From NCBI RefSeq assembly GCF_031755915.1, contig NC_083386.1, positions 9,362,001 through 9,426,000 on the forward strand: 64,000 nucleotides of DNA, written 5' to 3'. Shown piece after piece: positions 37,874-49,500 of the stretch. The notes under the pieces are model-generated. The model had not been told where the DNA came from, searched no databases, and saw nothing but the letters and a program-made list of their open reading frames with translations. This stretch comes from Ziziphus jujuba (Eukaryota > Streptophyta > Magnoliopsida > Rosales > Rhamnaceae). How positions within the stretch are numbered: position 1 is the first letter of the stretch; every line of letters begins with the position of its first letter. The position numbers were made by a program, and so were the translations under genes.

Positions 37874-40800
37874 TCAAAGTGCCTCAGGGAAACGCAATTC
37901 TGCAGGACCAGGACCCAAAATTCCTTTTTGTTCACTAATCTTGCCTAGCCCCACAGGCGGTTCCACATGCACGGTCTTTTCTTCGTCTCTCCAACCATTC
38001 CCCTGCCATTCTTTTGGCAACACCTAACCAGCAGAAAAATAATAAAATCAACCAACAGAGAAGACATTTATGAATCAAGCAAGCAAGAAAGATCCATTTC
38101 TTCAAAAAGAAGATAACGAAACAAGCAAGAACACAATATTGATAAGCTTTCCATCGTGATTGTTCGTTTGGACTTATCTTAAGATTCACTTCTGCCTGGG
38201 TTTAAACAAGTCAAATGCTTAGTTATGAACTCCAAGTTTTGTATAATCCACTAAGTAAGAAGATTGATAGCATGCTTCAGAACATGACAGCATAATTTGT
38301 AGTTTTTGTTAACATCAAAAGTACTTGCCTCATCATGACTGAAAGTTGTATCCTGTAATAATGGGGTCATAAGAGGAGGAGCAATATCTGGGTCAGGTTT
38401 TTGGAATATAAATGTGGTATACAGACCTGAAAGAAGAAAATACCAAAATAAAAGGAATCTGTGAAAAAAAATCCTAAATTTGGATAGTTCCAAAATCTAA
38501 GATGATACAAAGAAAAGGCCATAAATGCATCACCTAGAATATCATATGATCTAGGAAGAAGTCTCCCTCTAGGATCAACCAGGTTGGGACCAGAATTAAT
38601 TAGCATGCCTGCAAATTGCGCCCTTACAGCAACAATCAAATAAGTGAAAGGATAATATATTTCAAATAATGTTTGTATAAATGAATATAAACATTGAAGT
38701 ACACTGAAAGCTGAAGTTTAAGAGGCTGTTTAGAAAACTCAATTTCTACTGAGACAATTTGTGACGAATTTGTGAAGAGAGAAGAATTAACAAACCTATT
38801 ATCGTCATAAAACTCAGTTAAGTTTTGAATTTCCACATACTCAAGACCAGCTTCTCGGGCCAACCTGAGTCAGCGAATTATAGAGGCTTATAATTAGGCC
38901 ATATAGAAAGTCAACATCTAACACAAAACAAAAGTAGGACAACAAAGTTTTGAGTATGTCAATGTTACTATTATTATGAATATGTGTGTCCACACAATTA
39001 TAGACAAAAGGGAATTAATTACTTCAGTTTTATGCTGGCCTCCAGATTCTCTAAATTGTAGCATTTATTATGAGGTTACATATAATAATCCATCCAAAAT
39101 CCCTAACTTTAAACTTGGCTACCCAGCATTTTCCATGACAGCAGGATAATTATTATTGCGATAAATATCAAAATGAAAATATTACAACAAGCCACCTTAA
39201 ACTAAGAAAGGAAACAACAGCACGCAAGCCTTCAATTTGGGGTGTCCACCTTCACACCAGAAGTGGTATGGACAAGACACTAGCCATTACAGCAACCTAA
39301 GATCAGCCTTCAATTCTTTCCTAACTAGCTCATAAGTTAGAAATAAACCTGATGAAGCTTGGGAAATGAACCAAGCAACGTGTCTCAGCAGAGTTATCAT
39401 TTGTGAATTTTAGCTGGTATTTCTTTCCAAATAATGGGAACCTGGAATATGAACACATTTGATTAGAATGAATTAATGTCTCACCTTCAGAATAGAGTAA
39501 TAAATAAACCATGCTAAGTATCTCAAATTCATATGTACTTTTCTTCCTCAACTTCAAAAGTGATCATGTAGCTTTCTGATCGAATGCAATTGGGCACAAT
39601 GTTAGGCTTCATGCCACTACTCCTGTTGTGGTAGGCTTCCACATTCTTTTGGTACTTTGCCCTGTGCCAAAACATAGCATTGATCACACTGACCAAATTA
39701 AAATAATTCTCAAATCAGGAATAAAAGAGATTTGGCTCCACAAAAGTATTTCTATAGATGGTAACAATTAAAAGGAAGAAATGCATCCAGTCACTGCATA
39801 AAAAAATATGAGTTTCTTTCAAGAAAAAATTTCATTTTGTTTATTTATGCTATATCAGTACTTAAAATAAAATTAGAAACAATGATAACACTAATAAGAA
39901 AAGAAAAAGAACACAGTGCAGCACTGGTGCATGAGAGTACAACATAATGCTTCACATGAAAGATTAATTAACAAGTAGAACAACAACTTTTTATCATCTC
40001 TTGCCGCGATATAACAAGTTTTAATAGTCCCAGCAAGTAGTTCAGTTTAATACTCAACATGGATTTCACTAGCAGGATAACTTGATGCGATAGTCAACTC
40101 ATAACACATATATTATTTAATACAATAAAGTAATACAAAGTAAAAACTGAAACCAAGACAATGTAGCAGGGATGAAAATAAAAATAAAAATTCTAAACTG
40201 ACAGTTTTGACAATCCTAATTTCATACCATATTGTAGATGAGTCAGGAGTAATACCGAAAAAATAACCCCCAGGTTTCAACAATAATGACACATTCTGAA
40301 GAAGTCTCCTTGCTCTCTCCTCAGTTTGGAAACATAGCTGCAAGTGAAATGCTTTTCAGATTTGGAAGCTACAATACATTAAATTCAATGACAAAACAGA
40401 GATACGGTTGAACCTGCAAGTCTTGTAAGCAGCAAACTAAATCAGCCATATTGCTCTTCTCCTGCAAATGCATTTCTATATCTTCCTGCCAAAGAAATAG
40501 ATGTCAATAAAGGGGAAATCAGAGGATAAACAACCATCTAAATCAGCTGAAAGCAACTGAAAATCTCTAGTACATATTTCCGTACATAAGTAATATTCAT
40601 ATAACTTAGCATGCATGCCAGTCAACCAGCATGGAATTAATAAATTCCTAAGAGGATACCAAGAATATCACACAAAATACAAGATAAACATTTCTTTACA
40701 TATAAGCTTAAAGGGGAAAGAAGAGTAAATTATAAGTCTCTTGGGCTAACTCAAATGAAGACACCAATCATGAGATATGGTGGAAATCTATGATATCCGA

Positions 40801-41869
40801 AAACCTAATGAATGGCATCAGGTGCCTACATTAGCTGATATTCAATGATCACCTGAATTAATTGAAAATTGTCTGTTGAAAACCAACATTTTACATCGTA
40901 AAGTTATTATTCATTCAATAATTCAAATCCAAATAACGAATTATGTCCTGGAGGATTTTGAATGTTTATCATCAAGAAAATAAAAATTGAGAATTAAAAT
41001 CAATTGTTTGAGAAATTTACTTTTCTGTAAAACAGAAAGTAGAGAAAAATACACAGAAGTCAGCAACTAATAGATCACATAGTTTATATAGCAACAACTC
41101 AAAATGACAACAGGAGAAATTCTCACTCTTTACTTCCTTATGTCCCCGGCCTACTAACTCCCACACAAAAATCAATATTCTTGAATTATATAATATTCAT
41201 AGGATTTAATGCAAGTAACATAAAATCTTCTTCATGAGTTTGATCCAAGTAAAATATCAAATAAAATGCAAATAAAACTTTGAATTAAAAATGAAAGGAT
41301 CAACTACATTGCATAGAAATTTGAAACAATGAAAGAAAGACTTACCATGCAAGGGTCAACCTCAAAAAACTCAGCAGTGTAAGCCTTCCTCTGGCTCTCC
41401 CATGCTTCTTTTATCTGGTTTATTCCAGAAGATGAAGCATCTATAACAACAACAACATCAACATCAACATCAACATCAAGCAACCCCAATTCACAACTCC
41501 AAAACAACAACAAAAATCAGTAAAGCATTAAATATAGAAAAGAAACTGTACCAATTCCAATGTAGTGACCAATTTGAGCTTCATCCCACTTCTCTGCGTC
41601 CACTCCTCCTCCACAATACAAATCACATACCTTCACAAATACCACCACAAACCCATTTCAGCAAATACTCTAATCTATCTATATATATATATATATATAT
41701 ACACGATATATATACATATAGAGAGAGAGAGAGAGAGAGAGATAGAGAGAAGAGGGACAGGGACCGTGGCGTAGGGGTGAACGAAGATCTTGATAAGGGC
41801 AGACTTAGCAAACTCGTAGAGACGATGATGAGTTGACTCGGTTCGCGAACCACCCGCGAACTGACTCAT
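37874..41869 (-). CDS. mRNA cap guanine-N7 methyltransferase homologue (type 2)
   Basis: Eleven exons: 41869-41765, 41630-41552, 41440-41346, 40485-40414, 40337-40228, 39661-39539, 39441-39349, 38864-38796, 38622-38534, 38426-38329, 38023-37874; 360 residues, all phases consistent. It is predicted to bind SAM and methylate N7 of capped RNA, in the nucleus. It shows LYEFAKSALI (19-28), motif I CDLYCGGGVDAEKW (37-50), IGIDAS around Asp62, ADLVCCLQDLQLCF (107-120) and LLLKPGGYFFGITPDSSTIW. The short N-terminus lacks a long basic extension. Arabidopsis At3g52210 is the likely orthologue. The frame is open further upstream but has no ATG before 41869, so that start is used. Intron 10 uses a GC donor. 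Motif residues differ from the catalytic enzymes (see findings). It is divergent with the DUF455 gene. Confidence 0.93.
41681..41750. repeat. (AT)10 followed by (GA)n in cap methyltransferase intron 1
   Basis: Alternating AT at 41681-41700, a short acacgatatatatacata bridge, then GA repeats at 41721-41750. It fills much of the 134-bp first intron. Confidence 0.95.
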
Positions 41870-42733
41870 CTGAGTTGCCCCACCAATAACTCGGTGAACG
41901 CTTTCAAACACCTCTTTGCCCAATACGAAAACAAAACTGGCCGTTATGGGGAAGAACCGAAGAAGAAGAAGATAAACTCTGACAATCGACCCGACCCGAA
42001 ACTCTTGAGAATATCATTTTAGCCTCCCATTAAACATGTTTTTCGCTTTTATCCCCGAATTATAATTTTTTTTCTTTCTTACATTGCCCCTAACTTATTT
42101 GTTTTTTTATCACTTTTGATCTAATTATAAAATTTTCTCTTCTATCTAATAAATTTCGTCAAATTAGCGTAAAAATAAACTAAAAATAATAACAAAAATT
42201 TCCTTTTAACATAAAAGGGACAATTTAATTTCCCACTCTTTAATTTTATCATTATTTTATTTAAATTTATATTTTTGAAAACATTATTTATTTCTTTTTA
42301 ATTTTCACAAATTATTAAAAAAATTAATATGTTAATTTTATCAATTTTCACCAATTAATTTTAATAATTAAAGATTAAATTGTATTTTATTAAATTATAT
42401 AATATAAATTTTTAACCTTATTTATCGTTTAATTGTTAAAATTATTTGTAAAAATCGACAAATTGGCATATTCGGATATATATCTAAAAAGCTATAAAAA
42501 AATTAATTAATGATAAAAAAACCATTAAAAAATTAATGATAATTTTTCAAAATCGAAAAATCTTAATGGAATAATAAGTAAATTAAAGAATGTAAATGAA
42601 TTTTGTCCAAATAATAATAATAATAATAAAATGGTTAATTTTGAAATGGGATTTTGAGCCTATATTCGTATCCGCCGGTCCGTACAGGAATTGCAAAGCA
42701 AAGAGTTGCAGAAGCAGAGAGAGAGAGAGAGAG
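41870..42733. other. Divergent promoter between cap methyltransferase and DUF455 genes
   Basis: 864 bases separate the two start codons. The left edge is a more GC-rich 5' leader (TTC repeats on the minus strand), the middle is AT-rich, and the right edge ends in a (GA)n leader (42717-42733) directly touching the DUF455 ATG. The two genes could share regulatory sequence. Confidence 0.6.
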
Positions 42734-45398
42734 ATGAGGGGAGAGGAAACGTTGGTTGAAGCAGCGCTACGAGTTCTCAACACCGCCGACCCTTTCGAGA
42801 AAGCCCAACTCGGTGACTCAGTTGCCGCCCAATGGCTTCAAGGATCCATTACGCGCCCCTACGATTTGTCCATAGACCTCCCCGTGCCTGACCGCCCCGC
42901 CAGGCTCTCCAACGTATTATAATTGCTTGTTTTTAATGCTAAATGCCTGCTTTTTGCTGTTCTCCACCTGTTTGATGAAATGTGGCAATGTACTTGTGCA
43001 GGTAAAGTTGGTGTCCCCGAGTCTCATGCCCAAGCTTGGCAAAGCTGGGAGCTTGCAAAGCAGACAGGCAATTGTTCATAGTCTGACGCACACTGAAAGT
43101 TGGGCTATTGACTTGTCTTGGGTATTGTTTTGTTTTTCAATTTCTCTTCTTGTTCTTCAGTTTCTTGTTTCTCTTGAGTGAGTTGAGAAACTATTGGCTG
43201 GTAGGCATTTATTTGTTTATTAATGCACCTTGTATAATGTGTCACCACTGCACACAGCATTTCTTGAAAAAAACGATTTTTTGGAAATTCTGGGAAGGAG
43301 CCAATGTCTGGAATAGTCTTTGAGTAATGGCCTTGAAAATGTATTGCTCTATACTTTCTTTGCATTTGTGTTATCCCATTGAATGTTTTTTGAATAATTT
43401 TCTATTTATTTCCACTTTCAAAATCAAAGAAAAAACCCATTTTCTAGTATGAAACCAGCATGTTGAAATAGATAAACCTTAGGTTAGCCTTGTAACTTTG
43501 TTCATTTTTCACCATAGATGAATCACTTGTTTGTATGTCACTTGATAGCTCCCATTTTGTTGCTTTTATCTGTTCTTTCTTGAGTACCACTCATTTCTTA
43601 TTCTATAACTATCTTGCATTGCCTTTTTTTAGCTATCGTATAAAAATTTTAATTTCTTGTAGGATATTATTGCTCGTTTTGGTAAGCAAGAAGCGATGCC
43701 AAGAGAGTTTTTCACCGACTTTGTTAAGGTGGCTCAGGATGAAGGCCGTCACTTTACCCTCCTTGCAGCAAGGCTTGAGGCGCTGGGCTCTTCTTATGGA
43801 GCTTTACCGGCTCATGATGGACTTTGGGACTCCGCTACTGCCACTTCTAAGGATTTGCTGGCACGTCTAGCAGTTGAGCATTGTGTCCATGAGGTGTGCT
43901 TTATCATTACAAACATTCTTCCTTTATCATACAACGAAGTCAACCTGGTGAATGTTGTAGTCTTTAATTTGTGCATATTTGAATAAATTCCTAAAGTAAC
44001 ACTAAATGCTGGCAGAGTTCAGACTTCTGAGATGGTATTTAACTGTCTACTCGATGCAATTAATGGATCTTCGCATCTAATGGTTTAGAATGCAATCTAA
44101 GACTGCCTATAATCTGAACCTTCAGTTTAGGCGCTTTAGGAGTAATCTAAAATGGGCAAAAAAAAGAAGAAAAAGATTTTACATGCTGTCTAATATTAGC
44201 AACCAACATAGTGAAGCTTTTGAAACTCTATCCAAATCATGAAGGACTAATTCTTTAAGCCGCATGTAGATGCCCGTTCCTCTTGCGCATGCCAATGCTC
44301 TTGTTTTACACACACATGTACATATTCATATAAATTTACATGAATATGTAAACATGTATTTATGGATATATATTTGTATGTATGTGTAAATTTTATATTA
44401 CAGGATGTAAAATTAGCTTATTTTACTTCCTTAGATAGCTTATTGGATAGGTTTCCATCAAGCGCACTGGTGGATCACTTTAGTAGTGATGCTCAATATT
44501 ATGCCAACTTCAAAGTTATTGGAGACGGTTAGCTACTCCATCCATGATGTATCCATATTTATATTAGTTTTATAAATTAAAAATAAATAGAGTTTTTAAT
44601 TTTAGTGGAATCTATTTCTCGTCCAATCAATCAATTTTGTGCCACTATATTATTTTTAAATGCATTAAATATTGAGTGTTTTTTTTTTTTTTTTTTTTTT
44701 TGGTGGAATAGCTAGTCGAATCTAACCAATTTATGTGTAATCATGTCAAAGTTGACAATGGGTATATGTGTTTTTGTGTACAAACTGCAGGGTATATGTG
44801 TATATGTACACATACACATATATATTCTACTGTATTTACTGGTTATGGCCACCATTGTTTTGGAATGGCTTTCAATTATGGAAATTTCTTACTTTTAAAT
44901 GGCATGTGAGTTGAGAGTGCTGAAATGAGTTACATTATGGCCAATGATTCATATCCTTTCTCTATGGACTAAATGGTTATCAATAAATGTTGTCTTCATT
45001 GATCATCATCTACTTGATTCTGCACATAGGCAAGAGGACTTGATGTGCTGCCCACAACCATATCTCGTTTTCGGAATGGAGGCGATAATGAAACAGCTGA
45101 TTTGCTGGAGAACGTGGTTTATCCTGAAGAGATTACTCATTGTGCTGCTGGAGTAAGATGGTTCAAGTATCTCTGCCTGAGGTCAAGAAATCCTGCTACG
45201 GATCAAGATAGGTTGGCATCTCAAAAAGGTGCGGAAGAAAGTGAATCTGAAATTGGGGAGAATGAAGAAGTAATTAAGAAGTTTCATGCTGTAGTAAGAA
45301 AACATTTCAGGGGAGCATTGAAGCCTCCTTTCAATGAAGAGGCAAGAAAAGCGGCTGGGTTTGGCCCTCAGTGGTATCAACCCTTGTCCATCAAATAA
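42734..45398 (+). CDS. DUF455 family protein, ferritin-like helical bundle
   Basis: Four exons, 42734-42913, 43002-43121, 43663-43893, 45030-45398; 299 residues. It opens MRGEETLVEAALRVLNTADP and ends FGPQWYQPLSIK, matching plant DUF455 proteins such as Arabidopsis At5g04520 as I recall. Potential metal ligands recur in helices: HTESW (His90, Glu92), DEGRH (Glu127, His130), VEHCVHE (172-177) and YPEEITH (Glu211, His214). The two ExxH motifs plus further Glu/His are the pattern of di-iron four-helix bundles; Pfam places DUF455 near ferritin-like proteins. The reaction is unknown. The linker 237-256 is Glu-rich and probably disordered. No signal or membrane segment is seen. The ATG follows a (GA)n leader; an in-frame earlier start at 42596 would translate AT-rich DNA and is rejected. 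Confidence 0.92.
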
Positions 45399-46500
45399 AC
45401 CACTTTTGAATGACCATTTTCTTACCCATTGTTTGACCAACACTATGCATTTCATGTCTTGAGGGCAGTAAGTTCTTATCTTAAATCTTGTTGAATGTCA
45501 GTATTAATTTTTTATTAATTTTTTTTTCTTCATCTTATAGCATTGTTCTTTTTTAAGTTCCTTTAGAAATAACTTCCGAATCCTTGAATAAGAAGAGTGA
45601 AGGAGGATTGAAAGAAGAAGTGGACATGCAATGGTGAAATAACAAATTAATCTCATCAACTTTTTAATTTTGTTTCATTTTATCCTCCATAATGTTACAA
45701 TAATTAACAAAATAAAAATTTTGGCAACTTTAATGAAACAATTCACTTGGCAACAGATAAAATTTATAAAATTAATGAAACAGTTCACTTGGCAACGGCT
45801 AAAATTGTCAAAATCTATCATTAAAATGTAAATTTTACCAACTTGTCATAAAATTTATCAAATTCACCCTTTTTCAAATTTTGTTGAATAAACTATTTTT
45901 AGTACAACCCGGATGACAATAACCATTGATGATAACCCCATATCGTAGGTTAAAGCTTGGTGCTACAATCCCCCTCCCCAATTTATCAAAAAGATTTTTG
46001 TTAAATAATCTGTTATATTAAATGAATGTAAATTTTATCAATATCAAAACTAGCTCATTTTTAAAATTTCAAAAACTTAAACCAATTGTCTATCCATAAC
46101 CAATTGAGCTATACGTGAATTTGATTACAATACCACCATAATTAGTCGTATATGCCAAGGAGGAGAACTAGGCCTGCACAATGGGGGAAATTTTATTGGT
46201 TAAAGTATCAGCATTTTCTGTTCCTTCTTCATACATCATCAATCCCTTTTTTTAGGGAACATAAATTTAAAACCTAAAATTCATGCAAAATTTTGCATCG
46301 ATTGGCACATCAATAACTTCGACCTTGAAAAAAGTCAAGTTTGATATACCAAAGGAAATTCCAGAAAACATCGACGACATCAAAAATGCAAAACATTAAA
46401 GTAATGGATACTCCATTGAAAAATTGTGATTCTCTGCAAATTCTGACTTGCTTTCTGAAGAAAACAGTCGAACAACTAATTTTAGGCTTGCGTAATGTTG
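45399..46500. other. Convergent 3' flank of DUF455 and E2 genes
   Basis: Tail-to-tail spacer of 1.1 kb. It contains a local imperfect repeat: 'atgaaacaattcacttggcaac' at about 45732 and 'atgaaacagttcacttggcaac' at about 45776. No coding region is seen. Confidence 0.6.
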
Positions 46501-49500
46501 TTACAAAAGCAGTCTCCGGATATCAATGAAGTTTGAACGTAAAGTTGAGAGGAACGCAGCTGTAACATGGATTAGCAAGTAAGAAAAATATGAACAACAG
46601 AAAATTGATTTTTGGATAAACTTCTATATACTGAAAACTGCCAATGTAAACATATCTAATTTGGAACTAAAAATTTCTAGCATGTGTACCTCCAACTTTG
46701 CCATCGAAAACACGATGATCAGCAGATATTGTCAAGTTCATTTTAGTGACAACTGCAGGCCTCTCGATTCCTAGGGGAAAGAAATTAAATTCATTTTTAT
46801 ATACCCAACTCCTAGATGAATCAAAATATTTTAGCACAATACAATAACCAAAAATCATCTTACCATCACTTCCAACTACTGGTTCAACAACTTTGTTGCC
46901 TCTACCTACCGCAAGGATGCCAGCCTGCAAGATGCAAGAGAAACTATTGTCGAGGTACCAAAAGCAAGAGACATCAACATAATGTGGAGTATATATTGGT
47001 AGTACTTTTGGAATCAGATTTCAGTATTCATTTTTTCTTGAGAAAATGGAACATAGTGAAGGCAAAAGACACAAAGAAAGGCTGATTGCATGGATATTTC
47101 CTAATTTATTTATGGAAGACAGTACAGACTACAAAATATTTGCTTCCAATTCCTGATAAAAAACTGAGCAGGGAAGACCTAAAGGATGATATGCTCAATT
47201 TAAAACTATTCTGATCATATGTAGAGTTGTTGATTAAGGGAAGAGCTAATGCATGTTCCATGTGCATGAGAGAGAAAGTGATTGAGAAGAAAAGAACCTG
47301 TGGTGGATTTATAATCGCACAAAAATTATCCACTGGAAACATTCCCAAGTTTGAAATGCTGCACAAAATTGAGCATAATTTTCAAGTATGCTTTTAATAA
47401 AACAAATGAGGAAATGGTGACAATAAGACCAATTGAGAACAAAGCACAAGAAGTTCACCTGAAAGTTCCTCCTTGGAATTCATTTGGCTTAAGTTTTCCT
47501 GCCCTTGCCTTCTCTGCTAGTTCCTTGACCTGAATGCAAAAATTATGAAGAAGTAGATAATGATGAACCGTAAATATAAGCTTCCAAATAAACATAAGTC
47601 GTTAAAAATCAAAAAAGGACAACAACCCCAAAAGTCTAAAACAATTATTGATTTTCTAACTACTTATAAAATAACATGTGACTAAAGATTTCTTACTAAC
47701 CAACAGGAGAAAGCACAGCAAAACAAAGGGCAAAATAAATTAATGGATATTTTCCCAGGTGTGACTACATTAGAGCGAATACTATTAGTTGGTAAAGAAA
47801 AAAGGGAAGAGAAAGAGAAATAAAAGAATAATGCAGAAATCAAATTCTACAGCAACAAAATCAAAGGTCACCCAAAATATTATAACAAACAAAACGAACA
47901 TAAAATTATTAAAATGAGTACCTCTGAGGAAATAGCTGATATACTTTTCTGATCTGCATTCCTCACGATTGGAGTCATCAAACCCTGTAGCAATATAATA
48001 TAATGTGTTTCAATTGCCTTAAAAAAATTACCTGGTAATGTTGAAATTTTACCTTTTCGGTGGCCACCGCAATTGATATATCAACAGATTCATTCAGTAT
48101 GATTTCTCCTTTCTCATCATCCCAGTAGCCTGCCAAGTATCAAATGTTAAAATTGCAATGAATTGGAGCTCCATATGGTTGTAACCAGTTCCAAAAGGTA
48201 CATATAATTCATCAAGAACCAGATTAGGATTTACACTGGGGAAAATAAAAAAAAAAAAAAAAATCATAACAGGAGAATATCTTAACAGACACAACCTCCA
48301 TGAACCATGACAGATAACCACATAAAGCCCTCCCTCGTCCCATAACCATCAAAGAATTAAGTATTTAATGAAGTATCAATGTATTGCTTTATAAAGGTCA
48401 CAAATAATAAGGCCTACTTGTCCCAAAATGCTAAATATCAAAATTGAAACAACAGAATCCAAGCTAAGTACAAGCAACAAGCACTTCTCCCCTTGCTGCA
48501 CCTCCACCCTATAATAGTATGCTTATCAAGTAACTTATTGAATCAGTAGGTACATTGATATATCCTTACCATTTGCTTCTGGTACATTTCTCAATGCTAC
48601 AGCTACAGCTTTGATGACAATATCATTGACTGAAACTTTAACATCATGCTTCTCTGCAGTTGTGGAAACACATAAAATTAAAATTATCCACCAGGTTCGA
48701 AGTGTGCTTGAGAAAAATATAGTAAGAATTTATATTCCATACCTTTAAGATCTTTTCTAAGAGAGAGAAGAGGATCCAGTAGAACGTCTGGTCACAACAT
48801 TAAAATACTGTTAGGCTTACATTAATTTACATAATCTAACTTACACCAGACAGTAGAGTATCATAACCTGATGATAAATATAAGTGTGGTGTATTTTGTT
48901 TTGACTCCAACAACCTTCTAGCTATCACCTGCAAAACAAATAATGGATCTCACCACAGCACCATGCATTATCTGAACTTGAGAAAAAAGGCATTCTATAC
49001 CAAACATACTATGAAGTTCCATCGAAGAACAGGTTTTATGCTTGTATAGCTGTGTCAACATCTACTAGTAAGGTCTAAATATAGATTGCTATTTGTAAGT
49101 ACAGCGCTAAACACCAGCTTGTCTGACTGAAACTAAACCGACAATAAAAGCAGATACGCATTGTAGACAGTCAAGTACTCTAGAGATCATGTCATCTTTT
49201 ACAAGACAACCGTTTTACCTAACACATTTTTATTTTTATTTTAATCAATATTTAAAAATTAAGAATAAATTACTATCCAGGCATTACGAGGATGAGCCTA
49301 AAATGCTATATTATGTGTAAATTATTTTGAAATACTTTTAAGAATCTCAAAGACAAACAGGAAATACATTTCTTTAATAGAGACACCCTTGTGAACCTAC
49401 TGTCAGGTACAATAAACATACCTTGCGAATTTGACTGTTGGGTAAATCTTCAAAAAAATCTGACTGCCTTAAGTGAGATTTTGACTCTGTTGAGGCTGTG

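Noticed and set aside
41870..42007. Upstream extension of the cap methyltransferase frame (VFVLGKEVFESVHRV)
   Set aside because: The frame is open back to a TGA near 41997 but contains no ATG before 41869; it could only be used with a non-AUG start.
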